From CTSoil-043 sp963821235 (GTDB lineage: Bacteria; Chloroflexota; Limnocylindria; Limnocylindrales; CSP1-4), in assembly GCA_963821235.1 (NCBI GenBank), contig CAWGCS010000002.1, forward strand, positions 124,001 through 188,000: a DNA stretch of 64,000 nucleotides. The letters are read 5' to 3'. The notes under the pieces are model-generated. The model was not told the DNA's origin and did no database searches. It worked only from the letters and a program-made list of their open reading frames with translations. The position numbers and the translations under genes were made by a program. How positions within the stretch are numbered: position 1 is the first letter of the stretch; the number at the start of each line of letters is the position of its first letter. Below, piece by piece: positions 24,398 through 33,310 of this stretch.

Positions 24398-25353
24398 TAC
24401 AGGCCGCTGTAGCTGTGGAGGCCCGGGAACCAGAGGTTTCCGGAGTAGGTGACGAGGACCATGGCGAACCCGACCACCAGGACGAGAGCCGCCGGCCGGC
24501 CCCGCCAGCCGCGCTGGTTGCGCAGGTGCAGGTAGACGGCGTAGACGAGCCACGTCACGAGAGCGCTCGTCTCCTTGGGGTCCCAGCCCCAGTAGCGCGA
24601 CCAGGCGATGCTGGCCCACCAGCTGCCGAGCACGATCATCGTGGCGAAGACCGGGAAGCCCACGATCACCGCCCGGTAGGCGACCGCGTCGAGGACTTGG
24701 CGGGACGGCAGCCAGGCGAATCGCTCCACCGTCCGTCCGTCGCCGAGGCGCTTCTCCTGGACGAGGTAGGCCAGCCCGGCCGCGAAGCTCATGGCGAAGA
24801 TGCCGTAGCTGATCATGGCCATGCCGACGTGGATCGTGAGCAGCGGCGGGTTCTGCAGCGCCGGGACGAGCGCTTCGATCTGGGCGGGCAGCGTCAGGCT
24901 GTAGAGGAACAGGCCCAGCGCCACGCCGAGGGGCAGGAAGCCGATCGAGCGGACCGGGTAGCGACGCTCCAGGAGCAGGTACCCGGCCACGACCCCGAAG
25001 GCGAAGGCGACCGTGAACTCGAACATGTTGCCCCACGGGCCGCGCCCGACCACGATCGCGCGCAGGAGCAGGGCCAGGCCCAGCAGGATCGCGGCGGCCC
25101 AGGCCAGGCCGATCGCGAAGGGCGCAGCTGCCGTCCGCGGCCCGGATCCGCTCCCGCCGGCGGACGTTGCCTCGATCTCGGCGACGAAGCTTCCCCCGAC
25201 CGCGCCGGCGAACGCGGGGGACCGCCGCGGGGCGAGCGCCTCGGCGAGCCGGCGCCCGGTGGCGAGCAGGGTGGCGTGGGCGACGTGCGCGGCGAAGGCC
25301 CCCACGAGGAGGAGGCCGGCGACGACGTAGAGGTAGAAGGAGGCGGTGGCCAT
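24397..25353 (-). CDS. ccsB: Cytochrome c biogenesis protein CcsB (ResC/CcsA-type heme handling)
   Basis: A 318-residue membrane protein of the CcsA/CcmC-like superfamily that presents heme for c-type cytochrome assembly (system II). Eight or so hydrophobic segments. The tryptophan-rich WWASIAWSRYWGWDPKETSA motif (WWD, about residues 240-260) and the His of LLTIHVGMAM (about 174) are the heme-binding landmarks. ResB is not adjacent. A zinc-ribbon membrane protein lies just upstream on the same strand. The stop codon is followed directly by the 17-bp tandem repeat. Confidence 0.92.
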   Translation of the reverse strand: MATASFYLYVVAGLLLVGAFAAHVAHATLLATGRRLAEALAPRRSPAFAGAVGGSFVAEIEATSAGGSGSGPRTAAAPFAIGLAWAAAILLGLALLLRAIVVGRGPWGNMFEFTVAFAFGVVAGYLLLERRYPVRSIGFLPLGVALGLFLYSLTLPAQIEALVPALQNPPLLTIHVGMAMISYGIFAMSFAAGLAYLVQEKRLGDGRTVERFAWLPSRQVLDAVAYRAVIVGFPVFATMIVLGSWWASIAWSRYWGWDPKETSALVTWLVYAVYLHLRNQRGWRGRPAALVLVVGFAMVLVTYSGNLWFPGLHSYSGL

Positions 25354-25391
25354 GCGTCATTCCCCCGGCGGCGTGTCTGGTGGGCGCCCCG

Positions 25392-25871
25392 TCAGGCGAT
25401 GGCGGCGCCGCCCGGGGGCGGGCCGACCGGGCGGGCGACGGTCATCGGCTGCCTGACGTTGAGGACGAGGCCGCAGTTCCCGCAGGTCGGGATCTGGGCC
25501 TTGCGCTCCACGCCGCACATCGGGCAGATCACCGCCAGGTCCTCGCCGTCGTCGGTGCGGACGGTCCCGAAGGGATAGGCGAGGCGGGCCCGCAGCGAGA
25601 AGGGGAGGCCGACCGGTGCGAGCGGCGCTCCGCCCGCGTCGAGGGCGAGGGGCCGGGCGCCTTCCTCCCAGCGCACCTTCGGGCGCGGCCTGCGGATCCC
25701 GAAGAGCGTCCAGAGCCCGCCGCTGACGAAGAGGTGGAGGAGGACGAGCGGCACGATCGCGAGCGGGATCAGGAGCACGAGCGCGCCCCAGTCCGGGCTG
25801 ACGATCTTCTCGACCAGGCCGAGGAAGTCGGTCCAGGCCCGCCCGATGGTGCCGCCGAGGTCTCCGGTCAT
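25392..25871 (-). CDS. Membrane protein with C-terminal zinc ribbon
   Basis: A 159-residue protein: one hydrophobic helix (ALVLLIPLAIVPLVLLHLFV, about residues 30-50), an Arg/Pro-rich linker and a C-terminal zinc ribbon ICPMCGVERKAQIPTCGNCG (CxxC-x10-CxxC). The start is ATG 25871, 7 nt after TAGAAT (25884-25879), the leaderless pattern; ATG 25880 is the alternative. It is 38 nt before ccsB on the same strand, so likely one transcript; a role in cytochrome assembly is only suggested. Confidence 0.75.
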   Translation of the reverse strand: MTGDLGGTIGRAWTDFLGLVEKIVSPDWGALVLLIPLAIVPLVLLHLFVSGGLWTLFGIRRPRPKVRWEEGARPLALDAGGAPLAPVGLPFSLRARLAYPFGTVRTDDGEDLAVICPMCGVERKAQIPTCGNCGLVLNVRQPMTVARPVGPPPGGAAIA

Positions 25872-25929
25872 GGCCGGCATTCTAGCCGCCGCCCGCGCGA
25901 TGGGGCACGGACAGGCCCGCCGCCGGCGG

Positions 25930-26637
25930 TCAGGGTTGCGCCGGCCGGTACGGGGCCCGGAAGAAGGCGACGAGCGGGCCGTCCGGGCGCGACCAGGCGG
26001 GCGCCGCAGCGCCGTCGGGGTCGGAGACGTCGAGGGCGATCGTGACGTCGTCGTCGGCGGGCCAGTTCGGGTCGTAGACGCGCAGTGCCAGGCGGTTCCC
26101 GTCGAGGTCGTAGCCCCAGGCCAGGACCTGGTGGTTGCGCGTCAGCAGGAACGGGTTCGCCGAGACCACGCGAACCAGCCCCAGGGGGACGAGCCGGCCG
26201 GCGTCGAGCTCCCGCCGGATCCGTGGCCACTCGCGCGCGACCATGACATGGGTCCGGCTGTGGAGGTCGATGCCCAGCCGGGCGAGCGCGCGCGACCACG
26301 GGGTCTCGCGGGCCGGCCGCAGCGGGAGCATGAGGGAGTAGAACCGGAGCGGCAGGCGACCCCGGTCGAAGCTGTCGATCTGGCGCTGGAGGATCAGGGC
26401 GCGCAGCGCGGAGTCCTCGGGCGGGGCGATGCCGTCGGCGGGCGGCGGCAGGCCCGCCCGGTGCCGGTCCGCGGCCACGAAGGTCATCCCGCCGCAGAGG
26501 CCGCGAGCGACGTCGCCGATCTCCACCCGGACGAGAGAGCCGAGGCGGAGGCGCCAGAACGGCGCCGACGAGAAGGCGTTGGCGAAGCGGAGCCCGCCGG
26601 TGGCGGGGGTGAAGCCGGGGACGCGGACGCTGCTCAT
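25930..26637 (-). CDS. Papain/C39-like domain protein, unknown
   Basis: A 235-residue protein. GLCGGMTFVAAD (about residue 48) would give a Cys nucleophile with an oxyanion site, NHQVLAWGYD (about 180) a His, and RVYDPNWPADDD (about 197) an Asp/Asn: the Cys-His-Asp order of papain-like or bacteriocin-leader peptidases. Relatives with CGGM and YDPN motifs exist in many bacteria without known function. ATG 26637 lies 7 nt after CACGAT (26650-26645). Catalysis is inferred from pattern only. Confidence 0.75.
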   Translation of the reverse strand: MSSVRVPGFTPATGGLRFANAFSSAPFWRLRLGSLVRVEIGDVARGLCGGMTFVAADRHRAGLPPPADGIAPPEDSALRALILQRQIDSFDRGRLPLRFYSLMLPLRPARETPWSRALARLGIDLHSRTHVMVAREWPRIRRELDAGRLVPLGLVRVVSANPFLLTRNHQVLAWGYDLDGNRLALRVYDPNWPADDDVTIALDVSDPDGAAAPAWSRPDGPLVAFFRAPYRPAQP

Positions 26638-26729
26638 CGGGCGGATCGTGGCACGGCCCGCGGCGGACCGCACGCCCGAGCTCTCGCCGGGCCGCGGCCC
26701 GGCGCGCCTCCCCCCGCCCGCCACGGGTG

Positions 26730-27995
26730 TCAGGTGGGGACGTTGGCCCCCGGCTCGCGCTCCTCGACCGCCCAGTGGATGCCCCACCGGTCGAGGGCCG
26801 CCATGTACGGATCGGGATCCAGCTGCTCCGGCACGAAGACGCCGGCGCCGCCCCACTCGCCGCGGGCCAGCAGCTCCAGGCCGAGGACGGGGTTGAAGCC
26901 GGTCTGGTAGGCGACCGCCTGGAGGCCGTGGATGGACCACGATTCCTCGCCCACGGTCTTCTGGTAGAGGTAGACCTCGCGCCGCGCGCCGTCCCTGGTC
27001 CCCATGGCCCAGGTCCCGACGATCGCCCGGCCCTTCATCCGCTCCCCGACCTTCGCCGGATCGGGGACCACGGCGGCCAGCAGATCGCGCGGGGCGATCT
27101 GCATCCCCTTGACGGTCACCGGCCTCGTCGAATCGAGGCCCACCGCGTGCAGGACCCGGAGCACGTTGATGAAGTCGGCGCCGAGGGCGTACTTGAAGCT
27201 GACCTTCCTGATCCCCGGGATCCCGCGCGGGACGAGGATGACCTCCTCGTGCTCGACGTTGACGCACTCGACCGGCCCGATCCCCTCCGGGAAGACGAAC
27301 GCCTCGGGGGCCGAGAACGGCTCCGTCGTGTAGTGCCCGCCCCGGGCCGCGTCCCAGATGATCGGCGGGTTGAGGCACTCCTCGATCGTCGTCCAGATGC
27401 TGAAGACCGGGGCGAAGGCGTAGCCCTCGATGTACAGGTCGCCGCCGTCCCGCACGTGGACCTCCTCGAGCTCGTCGAAGAGGTGCTTGCGGGCGTAGCC
27501 GGCGAAGACGTCCGTGAGGCCCGGGTCCATGCCCAGGCCCAGGATCGCCAGGCGGCCGGCGGCCTTCCATGTCTCGTGCTTGGGGAACTGGTAGTCGCCG
27601 AGCTTCACGCCGGGCGTCCGGAAGGGGTCGCTGGGGTGCGGCTCGGAGAGGCTCACCGCCATGTCCAGGTAGTCGGCGCCGGCGGCGAAGGCTCCGTCGA
27701 AGATCGTCGGCACGAAGCGCGGGTCGGCGGCGTTGACGACGATGTCGACGTCGTGCTCGCGGGCCAGCTGGGTGACCAGCTCCGGCTTGCCGGCGTCGAC
27801 GAAGGCGACCGGGAAGCGGGCGGTCGCCGGCGCGTCGGCGGGCCCTCCGCCGAGCCGCGACTGGATGAGGCGGGCGCGATCGAGGTCGTAGTCCGCGAGG
27901 ACCATCCGGTCCAGCCAGGCAGTGCCCGAGCCCAGCCTGGCGATCGCCTCGCCCACCGTCCCGACGCCGACCAGGAGGACCTTGAGCTGCTTCAC
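26730..27995 (-). CDS. Saccharopine dehydrogenase-like NAD(P) oxidoreductase
   Basis: A 421-residue protein of the Lys9/LYS1-like saccharopine dehydrogenase superfamily. KVLLVGVGTVGEAIARLG is the nucleotide-binding loop. VDIVVNAADPRFVPTIFDGA and GMDPGLTDVFAGYA are conserved in this group. ALGADFINVLRVLHAVGLDS and a final Trp-rich tail complete it. Relatives include saccharopine and carboxynorspermidine dehydrogenases. The reaction is not fixed by the sequence; no lysine-pathway gene is beside it. The upstream gap (67 nt) before the NYN gene leaves little room for a promoter. Confidence 0.88.
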   Translation of the reverse strand: MKQLKVLLVGVGTVGEAIARLGSGTAWLDRMVLADYDLDRARLIQSRLGGGPADAPATARFPVAFVDAGKPELVTQLAREHDVDIVVNAADPRFVPTIFDGAFAAGADYLDMAVSLSEPHPSDPFRTPGVKLGDYQFPKHETWKAAGRLAILGLGMDPGLTDVFAGYARKHLFDELEEVHVRDGGDLYIEGYAFAPVFSIWTTIEECLNPPIIWDAARGGHYTTEPFSAPEAFVFPEGIGPVECVNVEHEEVILVPRGIPGIRKVSFKYALGADFINVLRVLHAVGLDSTRPVTVKGMQIAPRDLLAAVVPDPAKVGERMKGRAIVGTWAMGTRDGARREVYLYQKTVGEESWSIHGLQAVAYQTGFNPVLGLELLARGEWGGAGVFVPEQLDPDPYMAALDRWGIHWAVEEREPGANVPT

Positions 27996-28099
27996 CGGAG
28001 ACCTCCGCGTTGCCCACGCTCATGGACGCTGGCCGGAAGGGTGCCACGGCCGTGCGGGCCACGGTAGGGCCGTTCCACCCGTCGGCGACGGAGCGCCGC

Positions 28100-28714
28100 T
28101 CAGCCGGCGCGGTGGCCGCGCCTGGGGTTCCCCGTCTTCTTCGTCGCCCCGCGACCGGGCTTCCACCCGGGACTCGCCTGCTCGTCTGACCGGCCGCCCG
28201 GCGCGGGTGACCTGCCCGCCCCCGCGACCGCGCCCGGCGACCCCGGCGACCGGGGACGTCCCGCCGCCGGCGCGTCGAGGCGCTGCCGGTCGAGGCGGCC
28301 GGCCAGCCAGGCGCCGTGCGCGGTCCGCGCCCCCAGCGCCCGGAGGGCACGGCCCAGCTCGATGTCGTCGGTCACGACGAGCGTCGTGTCGGGCTCCGGG
28401 AGCGTCCGCGCCAGGTCGTGGAGGAGGAGGTCCGCGCTGCGGGAGCCGGCATAGCGCACCTCGACCCCGGAGGTGACCCGGCGGCCGATCGCCCCGGGCG
28501 CCGGCGTCCCGTCCAGGACGATCGTGACGGCCGTCGTCGGGGGTACGAGGGCCCGCAGGCGGCCGACGAGCGCCGCCGCGGGGAGCGGCCCGCCGTGGGG
28601 GCTCCCGGCAGCCAGCCCGCTCGCGCGGGAGCGGGCGAGCGCGTGCAGGAGGTTCGTGCCGTCGACGAGGAGCCGGGCGGTCCCGGCAAGCGGATCGGGC
28701 GCGGAGCGGGGCAT
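28100..28714 (-). CDS. NYN/PIN-domain RNase-like protein
   Basis: A 204-residue protein of the NYN (PIN-like) nuclease fold. LLVDGTNLLHALAR (about residues 15-28) has the first Asp, VTIVLDGTPAPG (about 63-74) the second, and LVVTDDIELGRALRALGA (about 112-129) the acidic cluster. The last 60 residues are basic and low complexity. The target RNA is unknown. ATG 28714 is 6 nt after TACCAT (28726-28721), so it appears leaderless, and it is divergent from the HAD gene whose start is also leaderless. Confidence 0.88.
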   Translation of the reverse strand: MPRSAPDPLAGTARLLVDGTNLLHALARSRASGLAAGSPHGGPLPAAALVGRLRALVPPTTAVTIVLDGTPAPGAIGRRVTSGVEVRYAGSRSADLLLHDLARTLPEPDTTLVVTDDIELGRALRALGARTAHGAWLAGRLDRQRLDAPAAGRPRSPGSPGAVAGAGRSPAPGGRSDEQASPGWKPGRGATKKTGNPRRGHRAG

Positions 28715-28776
28715 GGCCGGATGGTACTCGCCGGCCGGCGGACCACGGGTCGCGGCGGCCGGCTACCCTTGTCGCC

Positions 28777-29640
28777 ATGCTTCTCCTCGTGGACCTCGAC
28801 GGCGTCGTCTATCGCGGCGCGGCGCCGGTGCCGGGTGTCGCGGCGGTCCTCGCCGATCGCGCGGCCCGCGGGGACACCGTCGTGTACGTCACCAACAACT
28901 CGATGCACTACCGGGCCGACTACGTCACGCGGCTGGCCGGCCTGGGGGCGCCCGTGACCGCCGACCGCGTCGTCAGCTCCGCGCGGGCCACGGCCCTCTA
29001 CGTCGCCGGGCCGGCGATGGAGCCGCCGGTTCGCCGCGTGCTCGCGGTGGGTGCCGGGGGCCTGGAGCGCGAGTGCCGCGACGCCGGCCTGGAGGTCGTG
29101 ACCGCGGCGCACGCCGCGACGCGGCTGGCCCAGGAGGGCATCGACGGCTGGCAGGCGGCCGGGCAGCCGGACGCCGTGGTCGTCGGCCTCGACCCCCAGT
29201 TCACCTACCAGAAGCTGGCCGTCGCCGTCGATTGCGTGCATCACGGCGCACGGTTCGTGGCCACGAACCGTGATCCTGTCTTCCCTACGGAGCGGGGGAC
29301 GCGCCCCGGGGCGGGGGCGATCGTGGCGGCCGTCGAGGCGGGCGCCCAGGTGACGCCGGTCTCGATCGGCAAGCCGGAGCCGCTGCTCCTCGAGATGGCG
29401 ATCCGCGCGGCGGGATCCGGCCTGGCGCGCGATGACGCGGTGATGATCGGCGACGGCCTGACCACCGACCTCGCCGCGGCGAACAGGCTGGGAATCCCCT
29501 GCGTCCTGATGCTTACCGGGGTGACGACCCGGGCCCAGGCGGATGCGCTCCCGGCGGCCGAGCGCCCGATCGCGCTGGCCGCCGACGCCGACGAGCTGGC
29601 CGTGGCCCTCGACGAGCTGGCCGCGGCCCGGGCCCGGTAG
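28777..29640 (+). CDS. HAD-IIA family phosphatase (NagD/p-nitrophenylphosphatase-like)
   Basis: A 287-residue hydrolase. LLLVDLDGVVYRGAAPVPG (residues 2-20) carries the DxDG nucleophile, TVVYVTNNSMHYRADYV the threonine/serine motif II, PVSIGKPEPLLLEMA the lysine motif III, and AVMIGDGLTTDLAAANRLGI the acidic motif IV. Family substrates include phosphoglycolate and nucleotide or sugar phosphates; not assignable here. ATG 28777 lies 7 nt after TACCCT (28764-28769). A perfect 24-bp palindrome is present within the coding sequence at 29249-29272. Confidence 0.92.
   Translation: MLLLVDLDGVVYRGAAPVPGVAAVLADRAARGDTVVYVTNNSMHYRADYVTRLAGLGAPVTADRVVSSARATALYVAGPAMEPPVRRVLAVGAGGLERECRDAGLEVVTAAHAATRLAQEGIDGWQAAGQPDAVVVGLDPQFTYQKLAVAVDCVHHGARFVATNRDPVFPTERGTRPGAGAIVAAVEAGAQVTPVSIGKPEPLLLEMAIRAAGSGLARDDAVMIGDGLTTDLAAANRLGIPCVLMLTGVTTRAQADALPAAERPIALAADADELAVALDELAAARAR
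29249..29272. repeat. Perfect 24-bp palindrome inside the HAD gene
   Basis: CACGGTTCGTGG followed directly by its reverse complement. It encodes ARFVATNRD, where ATNRD is the conserved strand of HAD-IIA enzymes, so part of the symmetry is forced by protein. A perfect palindrome this long is unlikely by chance in 64 kb but not impossible. Confidence 0.8.
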
Positions 29641-29760
29641 CGACCGGTCCGCGGGCGGGGTCGCTTCAGCCCGCAGCGTCCCGACGGACGGGGCGCACAA
29701 TGGCCGCGCACGCGACGCCTCGGCGCGAGGCCGCGGCCGGATCCAGGGGGGCACCGAGCC

Positions 29761-30714
29761 ATGGCCACCATCCTCGTCACCGGCGCCTCCGGCTTCGTCG
29801 GCAGCCACCTCCTCCCGGAGCTCCTCGGCGCGGGCCACCGCGTCGACGCCCTCGTCCGCTCGCCGAAGGCCGGCGAGCTCGTCCGGCGCCGCCTGGCACC
29901 TCGCCTCGCGGAGGGCCTCGAGCTGCGGACGGGCGACGTCCTGGCGCCGGGCACTCTGCCCGCCGCCCTCGCCGGCGTCGACGCGGTCGTCCACCTCGTC
30001 GCGATCCCGCGCGACTGGAATGGCGGGAAGGACCTCCTCCGGGTGAACCTCGGAGGGACCGTGAGCCTGCTGGCGGCGATGCGGGAAGCCGGCGTCCGCC
30101 GCGTCGTCCACCTCGGGGCGCTGGGCGTGGAGGATCGGGAGGACCTGCACTACGCCCGGAGCAAGGCCCGCGCCGAGCAGGCTGTCCGCGAGAGCGGGCT
30201 CGACTGGACGATCCTCAAGCCGTCGCTCCTCTTCGGGCCTCGCGACGGCTTCTTCAACACCGTGGCCGGCCTCGTCCGCGTCCCCTTCCCGCTGGTGCCC
30301 GTCCCGGGGGACGGCAGGAGCCGCTTCCAGCCGTTCCACGTCGCCGACCTGGCCCTCTGCCTGCGCCTGGCCGTTGAGCGGCCGGCCACCATCGGCGAGG
30401 TCTTCGAGCTGGGCGGCCCCCGGACCTGGACCTATCGCGAGATCACGGCCGAGGTCAGCCGCGCGCTCGGGAGGCGGCGCCTCATCGTGCCCGTGCCCCT
30501 GGCCCTCATCCGGCTGGCGGCCGGCACGGCGGAGGCGCTCCGCCTGCGGTTCTTCCCCGTCGCCACGGACCAGCTCCGCCAGCTGGCCCTCGACAACGTC
30601 GGGCCGCTCGACGGCGTCCATCGCGCGTTCGGGTTCGTTCCGCGCACAATGGAGGGCGAGCTCCGGTACCTGCGGAAGCGGAAGAAGGATCAGGAGCCGG
30701 CGCCCGCCGCGTAG
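29761..30714 (+). CDS. NAD(P)-dependent epimerase/NDUFA9-like protein
   Basis: A 317-residue extended short-chain dehydrogenase (Rossmann). ILVTGASGFVGSHLLPELL is the cofactor loop. VVHLVAIPRDWNGGKDLLRVN and HLGALGVEDREDLHYARSKA give the Tyr-x3-Lys (YARSK) with the preceding region, as in NDUFA9-like proteins that bind NAD(P) without being typical epimerases. Its substrate is unknown. The start ATG has a GGGGGGCACCGAGCC region upstream. It is followed 18 nt later by a membrane-anchored unknown. Confidence 0.88.
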   Translation: MATILVTGASGFVGSHLLPELLGAGHRVDALVRSPKAGELVRRRLAPRLAEGLELRTGDVLAPGTLPAALAGVDAVVHLVAIPRDWNGGKDLLRVNLGGTVSLLAAMREAGVRRVVHLGALGVEDREDLHYARSKARAEQAVRESGLDWTILKPSLLFGPRDGFFNTVAGLVRVPFPLVPVPGDGRSRFQPFHVADLALCLRLAVERPATIGEVFELGGPRTWTYREITAEVSRALGRRRLIVPVPLALIRLAAGTAEALRLRFFPVATDQLRQLALDNVGPLDGVHRAFGFVPRTMEGELRYLRKRKKDQEPAPAA

Positions 30715-30732
30715 GTCGGGCCGGGAGGTTCG

Positions 30733-31680
30733 GTGCAGCGCCGCACGTGGGTCGCGGTCGCCTGGGTCGTCGCCGCGCTCGTGATCGCCCTGGGGGCCGC
30801 CGGCATCGTCGCCGCCCTCGACCACCTGCCCGGCGGGGAGGGCCGGCCGGAGCTGACGTGGGCGGCCGACCGGACCGTCGCCGCCGACCTCGACGCGGCG
30901 TCGGCCGACCTGGGGACCCTCGCCGAGGCGGTCGGGGTCCTCGGCGGGCACGGCCGGACGGCCCTCGCGGCGCTCGTCGGGCGCGACACGGTGGGCCTGG
31001 ACGCCGCGATCGACGCGGGAACCGCCCAGCTCGACGCGGTCGACGCGGCCGCTGCCGGGCTCCGGGCGCGGCTCGCCGCCATCCCGCTCGACGGGCCGGC
31101 GCGGACGACCGGCTTCTCCGCGGCGACCCTGGCCCGGTACGACGCGCTCGTGGTGGCCCCGGCGGCCGTCGATCCGCTCCGCCCGGCCTGGGTCCAGCTG
31201 GCGGCTGGCGTGGCGCCGGCGGCCCAGCTCATCGATCATCTCCTGGCCCACGACAAGGTCGCCGGCCAGGCCATCCAGCACGGCGGGGCAGGCGACTATC
31301 GGACCGCGATCAGGACCGTCGACGCGGCGTCGGCCGAGCTCGACGCGGCCCGCACGATCCGGGACCGCCTGGCCGCCGCGGTGGATGTCACGACGCTCGA
31401 CGACTGGATCGCCCGCAACGCGGCCCACGACAAGGCGCTGCGCGACCTCTGGGACGCCCTTCGGCGGTCGGGTGGCCGGGTGACGGACGCCGTTCGCACG
31501 GCGGCCGCCGCCGAGCGGACCGCCAAGGAGGAGCTGCCGGCCGACGCGCGGGCGCTGGTCGTCATCGTCGGGGACGTCGCCCGCGGCGGGCTCAACCAGG
31601 CGGTGATCACGATCGAGGAGGCCCGCGGGGAGCTGCTCGACGCGCTCGCCCGTGCCGCGGCTCCCGCCCCGGCCCCCTGA
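30733..31680 (+). CDS. Single-pass membrane protein with long alanine-rich helical domain
   Basis: A 315-residue protein. N-terminal transmembrane helix VAVAWVVAALVIALGAAGIVAAL (residues about 7-28), then an extracytoplasmic domain predicted almost wholly helical, with heptad-like Asp/Ala/Leu repeats. No catalytic motif and no Cys. The start is GTG 30733 with GGGAGG 4 nt upstream. It may be co-transcribed with the upstream epimerase. The role is unknown; the composition resembles bacterial coiled-coil envelope proteins. Confidence 0.75.
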   Translation: MQRRTWVAVAWVVAALVIALGAAGIVAALDHLPGGEGRPELTWAADRTVAADLDAASADLGTLAEAVGVLGGHGRTALAALVGRDTVGLDAAIDAGTAQLDAVDAAAAGLRARLAAIPLDGPARTTGFSAATLARYDALVVAPAAVDPLRPAWVQLAAGVAPAAQLIDHLLAHDKVAGQAIQHGGAGDYRTAIRTVDAASAELDAARTIRDRLAAAVDVTTLDDWIARNAAHDKALRDLWDALRRSGGRVTDAVRTAAAAERTAKEELPADARALVVIVGDVARGGLNQAVITIEEARGELLDALARAAAPAPAP

Positions 31681-31755
31681 CCGGCGGCTAGACTGGCGCC
31701 AGCTCCCGGCCCTCCGCCGGACGCGAGATCCCACAGTCCAGGAGCTGTCACCCGC

Positions 31756-33264
31756 ATGCAGCTGCGCGTGGTCATCGACCAGCCCTGGGACGTCGCCGCC
31801 GACGTCCTCGCCGTTCCCTTCGCCCCCGACCCCGCGTTCGAGGGATCGCTCGGAGAGCTGGACCGGCGCTGCGGCGGCGGGGTCCGCAGCCTCGCCGCAT
31901 TCGGCGAGATGACCGGCAAGCGCTACGACACGGCGATCGTGGCCGCCGGAGACCTGCCCGCCGGCCGCCTCCTCCTCGTCGGCTCCGGCCCCGCCGCCGC
32001 GCTGGACCGGGAGGCGGTCGTGCGCCTCGGGGCGACGGTCGAGCGGCGTCTCGCCGGCCGCCCGGTGCGAACGCTGGCGGTGTGGCTGGGCGACCTGCCG
32101 GCGGCGCTCGAGGGCGGAGCCCCGGCGGTCGCCGAGCTCCTCGTCCGTGGCGTGGTGGAGGGGAGCTTCGATCCTGCCTCGATCTACCGGACCAACGAGG
32201 AGGCCCCTCCGGCCCTCGAGACCCTCATCCTCGTCGCGCCGGGCGCGGACGCGTCCGCCCTGGCCCGCGCGGCAGAGCGCGGCGCCATCGTGGGCGAGGG
32301 ATCGAATCTCACCCGGCGCCTGGCCAACCGCTCGGCCAACGACGTCAGCCCGGCCGTCCTGGCCGACGAGGCCCGCCAGCTGGCCGTGGCGAACGACCTC
32401 TGGATCGACGTGATCGACGAGGTCCGCGCCGCCGAGCTGGGAATGGGGATGTTCCTGGCCGTCGGGCGGGGGAGCGCGAACCCGCCCCGCATGATCGTCG
32501 TCCGCTCCGGCGCGGAGGGCCAGAGGGATGCCCTGGGCCGCCACCTCGCCCTCGTCGGCAAGGGCGTCTGCTTCGATTCGGGCGGCATCTCCATCAAGCC
32601 CGCCGAGCGGATGGAGGAGATGAAGATGGACAAGACGGGGGCCTGCACCGTGCTCGCCGCCGCCGTGACCGTCGCCCGCCTGGCGCCCGGCACGCCGCTC
32701 CTCGCCGTCGCCCCGGCCGTCGAGAACATGCCCGGCCCGCACTCCACCCGGCCGGGCGACATCGTCACGGCCCTCAACGGCAAGACGGTCGACGTGATCA
32801 ACACCGATGCCGAGGGCCGCCTCATCCTCGGCGACGCGATGACCTACGCGGAGCGCCTCGGCGCGACCCACGTCGTCGACGTGGCCACCCTCACCGGGGC
32901 CGTGGCCCGGGCCCTGGGGCACCTGGTCGCCGGCGCCTTCGGCGCGCCCCAGCCCTGGTACGACGAGGTCGCCGCGGCGGCGCGGCGGGCCGGCGAGCGG
33001 GTCTGGCAGCTCCCCATCGTGGACGAGTACTGGCCCGACATGGAGAGCTGGTACGCCGACATGTCGAACACGGGCCCCGCCGAGGGCGGCCTGATCCGCA
33101 GCGCCCTCTTCCTGCGCCAGTTCGTCACCGTGCCGTGGGTCCACCTCGACATCGCCGGCACTGCCTCCTTCCGCAAGGCGACCCCGTGGGCCGCCCGCGG
33201 CGCCACGGGCGCCTCGACGGCCACGCTCGTCGAGCTCGCCCTGGCCGGCGCGCACCCGGCCTAG
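31756..33264 (+). CDS. pepA: Leucyl aminopeptidase, M17 family
   Basis: A 502-residue cytosolic metallopeptidase removing N-terminal residues. Metal and active-site motifs: LVGKGVCFDSGGISIKPAER (Lys and Asp, about residues 271-290), KMDKTGACTVLAA, and NTDAEGRLILGDAMTYAER (about 350-368), which binds both divalent ions. LIRSALFLRQFV is the C-terminal substrate region. Length is typical. The start ATG has AGGAG 10 nt upstream. Strictly alone in its transcript by spacing, though all genes downstream are on the same strand. Confidence 0.96.
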   Translation: MQLRVVIDQPWDVAADVLAVPFAPDPAFEGSLGELDRRCGGGVRSLAAFGEMTGKRYDTAIVAAGDLPAGRLLLVGSGPAAALDREAVVRLGATVERRLAGRPVRTLAVWLGDLPAALEGGAPAVAELLVRGVVEGSFDPASIYRTNEEAPPALETLILVAPGADASALARAAERGAIVGEGSNLTRRLANRSANDVSPAVLADEARQLAVANDLWIDVIDEVRAAELGMGMFLAVGRGSANPPRMIVVRSGAEGQRDALGRHLALVGKGVCFDSGGISIKPAERMEEMKMDKTGACTVLAAAVTVARLAPGTPLLAVAPAVENMPGPHSTRPGDIVTALNGKTVDVINTDAEGRLILGDAMTYAERLGATHVVDVATLTGAVARALGHLVAGAFGAPQPWYDEVAAAARRAGERVWQLPIVDEYWPDMESWYADMSNTGPAEGGLIRSALFLRQFVTVPWVHLDIAGTASFRKATPWAARGATGASTATLVELALAGAHPA

Positions 33265-33310
33265 CGGCGGCGGGCGGGGGCCAGGTGGGCAGGACGCGGG
33301 CGGAGAGCCC

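Noticed and set aside
26686..26703. GCCGGGCC-GC-GGCCCGGC palindrome as terminator of the dehydrogenase
   Set aside because: Perfect but with only a 2-bp centre, so as RNA it cannot form a loop without breaking pairs; such GC palindromes are frequent here.
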